Of a stretch of 64,000 bases of DNA, positions 1 to 8,190 are shown piece after piece (the stretch's first letter is position 1; each line of letters begins with the position of its first letter). This DNA comes from JAMZMI01 sp047632435 (GTDB lineage: Bacteria; Bacteroidota; Bacteroidia; Cytophagales; Cyclobacteriaceae), in the NCBI GenBank assembly GCA_047632435.1, contig JBLICU010000002.1:95928-159927 (forward strand), read 5' to 3'. The position numbers and the translations under genes are program-made. The notes beneath the pieces were generated by a model. That model was not told the origin of the DNA. It saw only the letters and a program-made list of their open reading frames with translations, and made no database searches.

Positions 1-1
1 C

Positions 2-1234
2 GGATTTGATTTCAATGATGATGCATCCATTTCGCCGCTTTACGGATTTTACAACAAGGCTTCAAGAGCAGAAGTCTTCGGAAAAGTTGGGTTTCTTTTT
101 CCAGAAGCACCTTATAAAGGCTGGGGATTTATATATTCCGGTTCCTATCAAGAACAAAAATCAGATTTTGGCCGAAATGCGTATCTGGGAAAAGAAAAAA
201 CACTTTATACCAACCTGATCCATCAAAATATAATCGGTAACACCTTTCACCAGTATAAAACTGGTTTAAGTTTAATAATAGATGATTACGATGAGGTATT
301 CGCTGATTCGGCTTTTGCCAGAACAGAAGTAGTGCCCGGGGCATTTTTCGAATACACTTACCTGCCCAATGAAAAACTAACACTTGTAAGTGGCATCAGA
401 ACGGACATTCACAATCTTTATGGACTTTACGTAACACCACGGATTCATATCAGATACGAAATCATTCCCGAAGGTACCTTGCGACTTTCCGCCGGAAAGG
501 GTTACCGCACATCTAATATAATCATGGAAAACAATCAAGCTTTTGTTTCATCGAGAAAGCTGATAGTAGAGGAAAAACTCAAACCCGAAGAATCTTGGAA
601 TTTTGGTGGGAGTTTTGTCAAAGAAATTTCCATTGGTAAACAAAAAATGAATGTGATTCTGGACTATTTTCACACGGCATTCCAAAATCAAGTAATCACA
701 GATATGGATCAAAATCCATCTGAAGTTCGGTTTTACAATCTGGACGGAAAATCTTATGCGAACAGCTACCAAATTGAAGTCGGAAGCTCGATCAATGATC
801 AATGGTCCACCAAAGCGGCATACAAGTACTATGATGTAAAATCTACGATCAATGACCAACTAATGTCTGTTCCTTTCATTTCCAAAAACAGAACCTTTTG
901 GAATATTTCCTATTCATCAAAGTTCGAAATCTGGCAAGCAGATATGACCATTCAGTGGTATGACAAAAAACGTTTGCCCAATACTCAGGAAAAACCAATT
1001 GGATTGCAAAGACCAGACAATTCTCCAGATTTCACCAATGTAAATGCGCAAGTGAGTCGCAACTTTCGATGGGGAAATGTGTATTTGGGTAGTGAAAACT
1101 TGCTAGATTTCAGACAGAAAAACCCGATCATTGATCCTACCAATCCGTTTGGAAATGAATTTGACGGGTCGATTGTATGGGGCCCGGTGGCAGGGCGAAT
1201 GGTCTATTTTGGACTTAGATATAAAATCAAATAA
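2..1234 (+). CDS. TonB-dependent receptor, C-terminal part (5' end outside window)
   Basis: This is the C-terminal 410 residues of an outer-membrane beta-barrel receptor, open at the left edge of the window in frame 2. The barrel shows the usual alternating aromatic strands, an ALGIN-like stretch LRLSAGKGYRTSN followed by the PEESWNFGGSF motif, and an aromatic-ended last strand (MVYFGLRYKIK). Such receptors import metal complexes or other large substrates using TonB energy. The plug domain and signal peptide are not visible. It is followed after 20 bp by a secreted HMA-domain protein, which suggests a role in metal, perhaps copper, uptake; that is inference from context. An ATG at 332 is internal, because the reading frame is open and barrel-like from base 2. 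Confidence 0.9.
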   Translation, partial: GFDFNDDASISPLYGFYNKASRAEVFGKVGFLFPEAPYKGWGFIYSGSYQEQKSDFGRNAYLGKEKTLYTNLIHQNIIGNTFHQYKTGLSLIIDDYDEVFADSAFARTEVVPGAFFEYTYLPNEKLTLVSGIRTDIHNLYGLYVTPRIHIRYEIIPEGTLRLSAGKGYRTSNIIMENNQAFVSSRKLIVEEKLKPEESWNFGGSFVKEISIGKQKMNVILDYFHTAFQNQVITDMDQNPSEVRFYNLDGKSYANSYQIEVGSSINDQWSTKAAYKYYDVKSTINDQLMSVPFISKNRTFWNISYSSKFEIWQADMTIQWYDKKRLPNTQEKPIGLQRPDNSPDFTNVNAQVSRNFRWGNVYLGSENLLDFRQKNPIIDPTNPFGNEFDGSIVWGPVAGRMVYFGLRYKIK

Positions 1235-1254
1235 GAATCTTTAAAATATATAAT

Positions 1255-1605
1255 ATGCATAAGCTATTGATCTCCTCCTTCATTTTAATGCTCACTTTTA
1301 AAGCAGCAGCTCAAGATGAAAAAATTCAAAAAATTGAAATCAAAACATCTGCCATTTGTGAAATGTGTCAGTTCGCCATTGAGAAAGAAATGGCTTTTGA
1401 AAAAGGTGTTAAAAGTGCTTCGTTGGACTTGGACACCAAACTACTGACGGTGATGTACAACGACAAGAAGACAAGTTCTGAGCTAATCCGAAAGCGAGTT
1501 GCACTTACTGGGTATCATGCCGATGATATTCCGCGTGATTCCGCTGCGTATACAAACCTACCAAAGTGTTGTCAGGATGGTGCTCATGAAAACGATGAAA
1601 ACTGA
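1255..1605 (+). CDS. secreted heavy-metal-associated (HMA) domain protein
   Basis: A 116-residue protein with a signal peptide (about residues 1-20, ending AAAQ) followed by one HMA-type ferredoxin-like domain. The metal-binding CxxC is Cys35-Glu-Met-Cys38, and a second Cys pair (Cys105-Cys106) with a nearby His lies in the tail. The domain keeps the GVKSASLDLDTKLLTV strand pattern of MerP/Atx1-like proteins. The signal peptide places it in the periplasm or on the envelope, unlike cytosolic copper chaperones. It lies 20 bp after the TonB receptor and is probably co-transcribed, so a role in handling a metal delivered by that receptor is plausible. The metal cannot be told from sequence. Confidence 0.8.
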   Translation: MHKLLISSFILMLTFKAAAQDEKIQKIEIKTSAICEMCQFAIEKEMAFEKGVKSASLDLDTKLLTVMYNDKKTSSELIRKRVALTGYHADDIPRDSAAYTNLPKCCQDGAHENDEN

Positions 1606-1617
1606 CCACCAATAAAC

Positions 1618-2457
1618 GTGACTAGCCCCATAAAAATTCGCAAAAACTCTGGTGAATACGATAATTACTCCGAGGATAAACTGAGAAGCAGCTTGCACAA
1701 TGCGGGTGCTAATCCGGATTTGGCGGAACACGTCATCGCCATCATAAGACCCAAGCTTTACGATGGCATCCGCACCAGTGAAATCTACAAGTCTGCACAT
1801 GCCTTACTGCGCAAGAATGAATACATTCATGCGTCACGCTATCGCCTGAAGCATGCCATTCAAGAGCTAGGGCCTACCGGATACCCATTTGAACTTTTTG
1901 TGGCGGAGATTATGAAAGGTGAAGGGTATAAAACACAGGTCGGATTAACTCTTCAGGGCAAATGTGTCTCGCATGAAGTAGATGTGCTTGCTGAAAAAGA
2001 GCACCAACTATTAATGATGGAATGCAAATTTCACAACAAACCGGGATATAAATCAGATGTGAAAGTGCCACTTTATATCAACTCACGGTTTCTAGATCTG
2101 AAGGATATGTGGCAGGATATGGCTCAATATTCTGGCAAACAAATGCAAGGCTGTTTGGTGACTAATTCGAAGTTCACGACAGATGCGATCGCTTATGGGC
2201 AGTGTGCTGGATTGCAAATGATCAGTTGGGACTATCCTGATCATGCCAGCCTGAAAAAACGCGTCAATGAGCAAATGCTCTACCCTGTCACCACTCTTCA
2301 GACTTTATCAAAAAGGGACAAAGGCCTATTGATAGCCGAGGGAATCATAGTCACAAAATCCCTGTGCGAAAACTTCTCCGTTTTGGACAAGCTAGGATAT
2401 CCAAATAGTAAAATTCAGAAAATAGTTTTGGAGGCCAATTTGATCTGTGAGATATAA
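1618..2457 (+). CDS. ATP-cone domain fused to Mrr-like restriction endonuclease domain
   Basis: A 279-residue protein starting at GTG, 12 bp after the HMA gene. Residues about 5-90 resemble an ATP-cone, the nucleotide-sensing module of ribonucleotide reductases and NrdR (IKIRKNSGEYDNYSEDKL near the start, YRLKHAIQELGPTGYPFE at its end). Residues about 90-210 look like a PD-(D/E)xK nuclease of the Mrr type: Asp122 in HEVDV and Glu135-Cys-Lys137 in MMECKF form the likely catalytic set. No methylase or helicase is adjacent. It may be a nucleotide-controlled nuclease or a solitary defence enzyme; the function is unknown. An intrinsic terminator follows directly. Confidence 0.75.
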   Translation: MTSPIKIRKNSGEYDNYSEDKLRSSLHNAGANPDLAEHVIAIIRPKLYDGIRTSEIYKSAHALLRKNEYIHASRYRLKHAIQELGPTGYPFELFVAEIMKGEGYKTQVGLTLQGKCVSHEVDVLAEKEHQLLMMECKFHNKPGYKSDVKVPLYINSRFLDLKDMWQDMAQYSGKQMQGCLVTNSKFTTDAIAYGQCAGLQMISWDYPDHASLKKRVNEQMLYPVTTLQTLSKRDKGLLIAEGIIVTKSLCENFSVLDKLGYPNSKIQKIVLEANLICEI

Positions 2458-2460
2458 AAA

Positions 2461-2494
2461 AAGCGTGCATGATTATACTATCATGCACGCTTTT
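2461..2494. terminator. bidirectional intrinsic terminator between convergent genes
   Basis: A perfect 13-bp stem (AAGCGTGCATGAT at 2461-2473 with its complement at 2480-2492) and a 6-nt loop, flanked by an A run and a T run. It lies 3 bp after the nuclease gene and 20 bp from the end of the facing lipoprotein gene, so it probably stops transcription from both sides. Confidence 0.9.
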
Positions 2495-2514
2495 CATCAT
2501 TCAAATTTTAAACC

Positions 2515-3084
2515 TTAGTTTCTTCGGGAGTAGTTTCCTTTTCTTTCGGTAGCCAATTCTGGCAAGCCAAGTATGGATTTCACCTCATCGTAATCATTCA
2601 CCGCTACTCTACCAGAACCCCAAAACGTGCCCGGAACTACTACCACTCTGGCCACCCACCCGTCGGTATCTATGGCTATTAGCTCATCAAGTGAAAAATT
2701 AGCAGCCAAAAACAATCTCACATCGTTCTTCGAAAAATCAAAATTGTATTGCAAAATGCCATCGGTAAATAGAATCTGTTGCGCTAGTGGTCTCCAGATA
2801 TCAACTGACTGCCCATCCACTTCCTGAACATCCCACAATAGATAAACTATAGCAACGTCAGATTCCAATCCTTCAAAATCCGATGGATAGGTTAAGAATA
2901 CTTCGTAATTATTGCTACTTGTAAAATCAATGTTTTCATATTCAAATACATAACCATTTTCACCTTGCGCACCTTGCGGGCCAATTGGTCCATCATCTCC
3001 TCTTGGCCCTACCGGACCGATGATCGTTTCAGAACAGGAAAACATAAGACTAGAAAGTAGGAATATAGAGATGGAAGTTTTCAT
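2515..3084 (-). CDS. lipoprotein with short collagen-like region
   Basis: A 189-residue predicted lipoprotein. The signal peptide ends in the lipobox LMFSC, giving lipid-modified Cys17. Residues 23-44 are seven uninterrupted Gly-X-Y triplets (GPV GPR GDD GPI GPQ GAQ GEN), the collagen triple-helix pattern. The remaining 145 residues form a beta-rich domain I do not recognise, with WRPLAQQILFTDG and a C-terminal DYDEVKSILGL. Such short collagen-like spacers recur in Bacteroidota lipoproteins and may trimerise the protein on the surface. Function unknown. The gene is convergent with the nuclease gene and divergent from the cold-shock gene. Confidence 0.75.
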   Translation of the reverse strand: MKTSISIFLLSSLMFSCSETIIGPVGPRGDDGPIGPQGAQGENGYVFEYENIDFTSSNNYEVFLTYPSDFEGLESDVAIVYLLWDVQEVDGQSVDIWRPLAQQILFTDGILQYNFDFSKNDVRLFLAANFSLDELIAIDTDGWVARVVVVPGTFWGSGRVAVNDYDEVKSILGLPELATERKGNYSRRN

Positions 3085-3214
3085 AAAGTTTCAATTTGTT
3101 TATTGGCCTAAACCAAACACCGTTCCAAACTTTTTTATTTATGTGAAGAGTGGGGTTTTAAATCCAGAAAATATTTTTCCGCTTTTGTATATTACATACT
3201 TACAATAAAGTACT

Positions 3215-3406
3215 ATGAACAAAGGGAAAGTAAAATTCTATAATGATGCCAAGGGATTTGGTTTTATTAAAGATGATTCAACAGAAAAAGAGTATTTCGT
3301 ACACGTTTCAGGTTTGATAGATGAGATCAGACAAGACGATGATGTGACCTTCGATCTTCAAGAAGGTAAAAAAGGATTAAATGCAGTTAATGTTAAGCTT
3401 GCTTAA
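3215..3406 (+). CDS. cold-shock domain protein (CspA family)
   Basis: A 63-residue single cold-shock domain protein that binds single-stranded RNA or DNA and acts as an RNA chaperone. RNP-1 is GFGFIKDD and RNP-2 is EYFVHVSGL; the first strand GKVKFYNDAKGFGFI is typical. The length matches Bacteroidota CspA proteins. It is monocistronic, with its own intrinsic terminator at 3437-3463. Basal expression versus cold induction cannot be judged from sequence; the 5' leader is short or unresolved. Confidence 0.95.
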   Translation: MNKGKVKFYNDAKGFGFIKDDSTEKEYFVHVSGLIDEIRQDDDVTFDLQEGKKGLNAVNVKLA

Positions 3407-3436
3407 GGATAAACGACAAAGTATTTTGATCAACTG

Positions 3437-3463
3437 AAGCCTTCTTAAATGGAAGGCTTTTTT
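3437..3463 (+). terminator. intrinsic terminator of cold-shock gene
   Basis: Stem AAGCCTTC (3437-3444) with GAAGGCTT (3452-3459), a 7-nt loop and a T run to 3463. It lies 30 bp after the stop codon. Confidence 0.9.
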
Positions 3464-3492
3464 GTGTATAAACAGATCTTGTCTGATTCCAA

Positions 3493-3903
3493 TTAACCTG
3501 GAATTACCTCGAAACTATGCGTCATTTTAATTGCGGAATCTAAAGATGAGGCTACAGAACAATATTTTTCAACAGCCAAGCCAACAATCCGCTCCGCCTC
3601 TGCATCCGTCAAATCCGGTGATACAAAAGTGTATTTGATATTGATGTCGGTAAATTTCTTTGGAATCTCGTCTCTCCTCGTGCCATCCACCTCACCATAA
3701 AAATCAAACAAGGTTTTCCTGCGTTTCTTGACCATCTGTACTATGTCCACAGCTGCACAGGAGATCAATCCCGAAAGCAATAACTGCATGGGCGACATGG
3801 CTTTTTTTTCTGATGCATCCAGCATGTCTACTTCAATCCTGTTGCCACTTTCGTTGGTACAGAAATATTCTTTGTCTGCTTTGAATCCTATTTTGATTTT
3901 CAT
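3493..3903 (-). CDS. OsmC family peroxiredoxin-like protein
   Basis: A 136-residue OsmC/Ohr-fold protein. The two conserved cysteines are Cys49 in GLISCAAVDIV and Cys115 in EKYCSVASSL, placed as in OsmC enzymes that reduce organic hydroperoxides; the motif MSPMQLLLSGLISC is characteristic. The sequence is closer to the YhfA-like OsmC subgroup than to Ohr. It is likely cytosolic and involved in oxidative stress defence, with the exact substrate unknown. It stands alone, divergent from the DAHP synthase gene, with a 174-bp intergenic region. Confidence 0.9.
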   Translation of the reverse strand: MKIKIGFKADKEYFCTNESGNRIEVDMLDASEKKAMSPMQLLLSGLISCAAVDIVQMVKKRRKTLFDFYGEVDGTRRDEIPKKFTDINIKYTFVSPDLTDAEAERIVGLAVEKYCSVASSLDSAIKMTHSFEVIPG

Positions 3904-4021
3904 TTTTTTTGGTTTTCCCTGTTAGCGAATATCGTAAACAGAACATTTTACTGAAAAGTTTAACATTCACAAATGATTGCAACAAAAATAGGAACAATAA
4001 ACCCTTTTTTTAGAAATCTTG

Positions 4022-4052
4022 TTTGGTTCCACGGATTCAAAACCTACCTTTG
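4022..4052 (+). promoter_or_regulatory. Bacteroidota-type promoter for DAHP synthase gene
   Basis: TTTG at 4022-4025, a 19-bp spacer, then TACCTTTG at 4045-4052. This matches the known Bacteroidota primary sigma consensus TTTG/N19-21/TAnnTTTG exactly. Transcription would start about 4058, leaving a leader of roughly 20 nt before the ATG at 4078. Confidence 0.8.
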
Positions 4053-4077
4053 CAGACTATTTTAAAATAAGAGGGTA

Positions 4078-5133
4078 ATGATCATTCCTAAGGAATCAAA
4101 ATTAACGCCAGAGCAGCTAAAAGAAGTATCATCTATTGTAGAGGAATACAACTGCAAAATCCAACCTATCGATGGTCATCACAGATCTATCTATGCCGTG
4201 CTCGGTGAAGAAAGAGAAACGATCATGATCAATAGGATAATGGGTTTGGATTATGTTGATCGTTTTGACGCCATTGATTCGCCATTCAAGTTGATGGATC
4301 TGAAGTCTGAACTCGCTCATCACAAAATCAAAATTGGAAATCACATTTTGGGTGAAAGTCCGTTCATCATAGCGGGTCATTGTACCATTGACCCTAAAAA
4401 TCCACAGCTATTTATTGAAACTGCTCATGCAGTGAAAGAAGCTGGTGCACACGCCCTGAGAGGTGGTGTTTGGAAACCCCGAACAATGCCTTATGCATTC
4501 CAGGGAGATGACGCTTCCATGAAAATATTGATCGATGCACGTAATGAAACTGGGCTTCCAGTAGATACCGAAGTAATGGATGAGCATCAGCTAAGAATTG
4601 CGGTTGAAGCGGGCGTAGACGTACTCCAGGTTGGCGCCAGAAATGCACTTAACTACTCCCTTCTTAGAAAGATTGGTGAAATGACAGCTGATAAAAAGAT
4701 CGCTGTTTTATTGAAAAGATCAATCGGTATGGGGCCGATCAACGAGTTCATCGCTGCTTCTGAATACATCGCCGCAGCAGGTAATCCTGATATAATGCTT
4801 TGCCCTAGAGGGACATCACCTACGATGGACGGTTACAGAAACCATCCAGATGAGTCAATCACTCAGCTATTAAAAGAAAAAACCTGGGCACCTGTAATTG
4901 TCGATCCTTCGCATTCTGTTGGACGTGCCAAGTACATTCCTTCTGCTGCCATGGCTGCCATGGCTTACGGTGCAGATGGTGTCATTATCGAGACTCATTG
5001 CTTGCCAAGCAAAGGAATTGGTGATGATCCCAAGCAGGCGATCACTCCAGCGGTTCTGACACAATTGATCAAAGATCTCAATCAAATTTGGGAGATCAAA
5101 CAACAATACAAACCAAAACCGGTGTTGGTATAA
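4078..5133 (+). CDS. DAHP synthase family protein (type I-beta), divergent motifs
   Basis: A 351-residue protein of the 3-deoxy-D-arabino-heptulosonate 7-phosphate synthase family, which joins PEP and erythrose 4-phosphate at the start of the shikimate pathway. Residues 1-85 are a ferredoxin-like regulatory domain and the rest is the TIM barrel. Metal ligands appear kept: Cys102 (AGHCTID), His in VDPSHSVGR, Glu in VIIETH and an Asp after it; KPRT and QVGARN are also present. Several normally fixed residues differ: AGPCS is AGHCT, LLKRG is LLKRS, LCERG is LCPRG. It is monocistronic, with a clear promoter and terminator. Most likely a real DAHP synthase; a specialised paralogue is possible. Confidence 0.8.
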   Translation: MIIPKESKLTPEQLKEVSSIVEEYNCKIQPIDGHHRSIYAVLGEERETIMINRIMGLDYVDRFDAIDSPFKLMDLKSELAHHKIKIGNHILGESPFIIAGHCTIDPKNPQLFIETAHAVKEAGAHALRGGVWKPRTMPYAFQGDDASMKILIDARNETGLPVDTEVMDEHQLRIAVEAGVDVLQVGARNALNYSLLRKIGEMTADKKIAVLLKRSIGMGPINEFIAASEYIAAAGNPDIMLCPRGTSPTMDGYRNHPDESITQLLKEKTWAPVIVDPSHSVGRAKYIPSAAMAAMAYGADGVIIETHCLPSKGIGDDPKQAITPAVLTQLIKDLNQIWEIKQQYKPKPVLV

Positions 5134-5155
5134 GAAATATCAAAACATCTTAATG

Positions 5156-5190
5156 AAACCCTGATTAGCTTGACTGGTCAGGGTTTTGTT
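5156..5190 (+). terminator. intrinsic terminator of DAHP synthase gene
   Basis: Stem AAACCCTGA (5156-5164) with TCAGGGTTT (5178-5186), a 13-nt loop and a T-rich tail. It starts 22 bp after the stop codon. Confidence 0.9.
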
Positions 5191-5341
5191 TTGCCTCATA
5201 TGCACGGTTGGACTTGCGCATTGATGCATTTTTTTTGAGGAATTTGCCATCTTTTACCCAATGTATGAGCTATGCAAAATCAGGGACGGACACAGAGACA
5301 GACGGATTCCCTTTTTCAAAACTCCATGTGCAAATTTCCAT

Positions 5342-5397
5342 TTTCAAACTACCAACTACTCAGTGTAACAATACTAAGTACCCAAATACCCAATCAC
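5342..5397. repeat. degenerate intergenic repeat, copy 1
   Basis: A stretch of short related words between the DAHP synthase terminator and the DMT gene. Read on the minus strand it contains GTATTTGGG directly followed by GGTACTTAGTA; both words recur at 15492-15500 and 15456-15466. No coding potential seen. Confidence 0.45.
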
Positions 5398-6290
5398 TTT
5401 TTGGCATAAATAAGCAACCCAACAGAACACAGCACAATCGCCATGATTTCATTCAGAGAAAGGCTTTCGCCTAGAATCAACCATGCCAGAATAGCCGTGA
5501 CGAACGGAACAAAGGAGAAAAATATGGATAAGGTCATTGCTCCAATATGTTGGATGGCATAAAATGTAAGCATCAACGCGACCACACTCACCAGTACTCC
5601 CTGATACAAAGATTGTGTAAGAATGGCTGCAAAAGCAGTTTCGGGAATGCCACTATCTGTGGCGATCCATATGGGGATGAAAATCACAATATTGATCAAT
5701 GGCAAAAATGCCAATACATCCTTAACAGTATAGCCCCAGCGTTTGCCTAAAAACATGTAGCCAGAAAATACAAGGGAAGCACTTAGCAGCATAAGCCATC
5801 CAAACCATTCTTGACCCAAATCAGTAGGATTTCCCATCATGATTAGGTTGGCGGTCAGGATGATGGCAATGGCAAAAATCCGCTTTCTGGTACTGGATTC
5901 TCCCAGAATAAGAAAGGCCAATACCGCACCAAAAACAGGCAACAAGCCATTAACTATTACTCCTGCATTTGCGGATTTGATCGTTTGTAAGCCATAAAAG
6001 GAAAACAAAGTATACGGAAAACCACAGCCTAGCGATACAATGACTGCCTTCCATAATGTGAGTTTCTTCCATTCATAGCGAAGTGCAAATGGAAGGGTAA
6101 ACAACGCCCCTGTGCCGAATCTCAAAATGGTGATATCTTCTGGAGATAGGTTAGACTGCACTCCTACCCTCGAAAGAATGATCCACCCGGACCATATAAA
6201 CACCATAAGCAAGGCTCCCAATATGGAAAGCAACTTTTGGTTGGCCGTAGTGAGGGGTGCCGGAATTAAGATTGATTGTGGAGATGACAT
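5394..6290 (-). CDS. DMT superfamily exporter (two EamA domains)
   Basis: A 298-residue integral membrane protein with about ten hydrophobic helices arranged as two EamA repeats (residues about 14-150 and 160-296). Family signatures include WILLSRVG-like N-terminal helix, LRFGTGALFTLPFALR, and a second-repeat end LGESLSLNEIMAIVLCSVGLLIYAKK. EamA transporters move metabolites or amino acids across the inner membrane, usually outward; the substrate cannot be predicted. It stands alone, divergent from the SOUL gene. The stop codon lies at the edge of a degenerate repeat. Confidence 0.9.
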   Translation of the reverse strand: MSSPQSILIPAPLTTANQKLLSILGALLMVFIWSGWIILSRVGVQSNLSPEDITILRFGTGALFTLPFALRYEWKKLTLWKAVIVSLGCGFPYTLFSFYGLQTIKSANAGVIVNGLLPVFGAVLAFLILGESSTRKRIFAIAIILTANLIMMGNPTDLGQEWFGWLMLLSASLVFSGYMFLGKRWGYTVKDVLAFLPLINIVIFIPIWIATDSGIPETAFAAILTQSLYQGVLVSVVALMLTFYAIQHIGAMTLSIFFSFVPFVTAILAWLILGESLSLNEIMAIVLCSVGLLIYAKK

Positions 6291-6471
6291 GGAGGCTACT
6301 AATATTAGTTGACAAGGATCTTATAAACCAGCTTGATATTTACTCAAAGTTGGCAATATGCAAAGTTCTTTGCAAGAGGGAAGCTTTGGGCTGTTCGATC
6401 TTATTGAGAAAAATGTAAATACATCTAAGTGATTTGATTAAACAATGCGCCTGTCTGCTTGTTTACTTATC

Positions 6472-7053
6472 ATGATAAAAGGACTCATTACAACAGCAAT
6501 TGTCTTAGGCGGTATAGCAATATTTTACTGTTATTTCATGGAAAAAATTGATAATGTGGAGACCCAGCAATACGCATTGTTAGCTAAAGATGGCCCTATC
6601 GAAATTCGTACTTACGGAAAAAGCCTCATTGCCAAAACAGCTATAAAAGGAAATTACAAAGAAGCCTCGAATCGTGGTTTTCAAAAGCTGGCCGGATATA
6701 TTTTCGGAGGAAATGAAAAGCAAAAGCAAATAGCAATGACTTCTCCTGTATGGATGTCAGGCGATAGCAAAGAAGGAGAAATGCATTTCATGATGCCTTC
6801 TGGATACGACTCATCTGATCTACCAACTCCACAAGACAAATCAGTCATGATTGATAACTTCGAGGGAGGCAAGTTCGCATCAATCACATTTAGTGGCTAT
6901 GCCAATGATGAAAAGATAAATAAATATAAAAATAAACTAACCTCCTGGCTCAATGAAAACAAATATGACGCCTCTGGTAAAGTTTTTTATGCAGGATATG
7001 ATGCCCCTTTCAAAGTATATAGCAGAAGAAACGAGGTTTTGATTGCGCTTTAA
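6472..7053 (+). CDS. SOUL family heme-binding protein, membrane-anchored
   Basis: A 193-residue protein with one N-terminal hydrophobic segment (residues about 4-23), probably an anchor or signal, followed by a SOUL/HBP domain. Characteristic stretches are YEVR-like IEIRTYG, GFQKLAGYIFGGN, IAMTSPVW and FMMPSGY. SOUL proteins bind heme or porphyrin in some organisms; no biochemical role is settled for bacterial members. I prefer the ATG at 6472 over the in-frame ATG at 6445 because MIKGLITTAIVL gives a normal positively charged start before the hydrophobic helix; the upstream start is possible. Downstream lies a 530-bp stretch without genes. Confidence 0.85.
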   Translation: MIKGLITTAIVLGGIAIFYCYFMEKIDNVETQQYALLAKDGPIEIRTYGKSLIAKTAIKGNYKEASNRGFQKLAGYIFGGNEKQKQIAMTSPVWMSGDSKEGEMHFMMPSGYDSSDLPTPQDKSVMIDNFEGGKFASITFSGYANDEKINKYKNKLTSWLNENKYDASGKVFYAGYDAPFKVYSRRNEVLIAL

Positions 7054-7583
7054 TTCATTTGTCAATTTTGCCAAAATAGGAATCAAAACATTGGTTTTTG
7101 TTAACCGCGGAGGAGCTACAATTTTTCGGCCAAGTTTTATGTGCCTTGAACTTGCAGAAAAGTCGTAATTGCAAGTAAAAATTCATGACTTAAAAACCAC
7201 GTTTCCTTGATTTTCCTGGCCCATTTTACTCTTTGAAAACCTCCTTAACACTCAGAATGACGTTTTTGACGACCATTTAATTCATGGCTATGTTTCACTC
7301 ATTGATAGCTATGAATAGGTGAAACATAGCCAAGTTTTGAAAGCTTCATTCGCATGAACGAAAATCAACGCGTTAATTCAAGTATTTTAAGCTGCGCCAG
7401 GTGTTAAAAACCCAATGGTTTGGGAGTCATCATCTGCAATGAGGACTAGATGAGAGCGCATCTAAAATGCCAAAATCGCCTGATTTGGCATAGTATATTT
7501 TCACATAAAATATATTTGAAATAGATACAAATAAATCCTGATTTTATAGAATAACTTTGTCTCAAATACATGCATTAAGTCCT
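7054..7583. other. gene-free stretch with palindromes
   Basis: No supportable coding region on either strand. It holds a long imperfect palindrome (7286-7331), a smaller inverted repeat TGCCAAA/TTTGGCA (7468-7474 and 7484-7490) and a promoter-like TAACTTTG at 7552-7559 ahead of the lipoprotein gene. Confidence 0.6.
7286..7331. repeat. 46-bp near-perfect palindrome
   Basis: Perfect 13-bp arms GGCTATGTTTCAC (7286-7298) and GTGAAACATAGCC (7319-7331). The 20-bp centre is itself mostly self-complementary around ATAGCTAT, so nearly the whole 46 bp can fold into one hairpin. There is no T run, so it is not a standard terminator. Confidence 0.8.
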
Positions 7584-8174
7584 ATGATTATGATTAAAAA
7601 CGTTATAATCAAAATAATAATATCTTTTTGTTTGACTACTATTATATTCAGTAGTTTTAGTGGGTGTAGCAAGAGTAAGGATGGTGTCCTTGAGATTTAT
7701 GAGTTTGAGAAATCTCTCAATCAAATTGCTTTTAAAGCAGTGTTATTTGAAGATCAGGACTCTTATCCTGAGGAAACTGAATTTACCATAAAATCTACAA
7801 CCAACTCGAACATCAAAGGTTTTTTCTGGCCAAACAAGAGCGCTAAAGATTTAGGATATACGAAACTCGGTAGTGGCTATTATTATTCGAAAGAGGGAAT
7901 AACATATCCAGGTAAAAATGGAAACTGGAAGGGTCTGCGACCTCCGGAAATTACCACTGGAGGATCAGGAGGCGGCTCTAATGGCACTGGGTTATGTGAT
8001 GGTTCATATAATGGACCTGAAGGTGACATTCAGCTAGATTCATTTTGTCAGTATGCTTATGCAAAAAGATGTCTTGAGGGGAAGTCGCTAAATGATGTTG
8101 AAGTGCAAGGTGCCTGCCAAACATACAATAGTATAAGAGAACCAGGTGTGCCGGATTGTCCCTATTGCAAATAA
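7584..8174 (+). CDS. unknown lipoprotein with Cys-rich tail
   Basis: A 196-residue predicted lipoprotein not recognised as any family. The signal peptide ends FSGC, giving Cys28. A beta-rich middle region is followed by a Gly/Ser linker (about residues 132-144, GGSGGGSNGTG) and a C-terminal block of about 55 residues with six cysteines spaced C-x13-C-x8-C-x14-C, then C-x2-C two residues before the end, suggesting disulphides or metal binding. I chose the ATG at 7584 (or 7590) because a TAACTTTG promoter element at 7552-7559 overlaps the upstream in-frame TTG at 7557. It is followed 16 bp later by another lipoprotein gene, probably in the same transcript. Confidence 0.65.
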   Translation: MIMIKNVIIKIIISFCLTTIIFSSFSGCSKSKDGVLEIYEFEKSLNQIAFKAVLFEDQDSYPEETEFTIKSTTNSNIKGFFWPNKSAKDLGYTKLGSGYYYSKEGITYPGKNGNWKGLRPPEITTGGSGGGSNGTGLCDGSYNGPEGDIQLDSFCQYAYAKRCLEGKSLNDVEVQGACQTYNSIREPGVPDCPYCK

Positions 8175-8190
8175 TTTAGCGCCATTTACT

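Noticed and set aside
2992..3016. Tandem DNA repeat or CRISPR-like signal in the Gly-X-Y region
   Set aside because: The periodicity comes from collagen-like codons inside the lipoprotein gene, with no identical repeats and spacers. No CRISPR array was found anywhere.
5208..5474. 88-residue open frame on the plus strand
   Set aside because: It runs through a degenerate repeat and into the end of the DMT gene on the other strand; no coding pattern.
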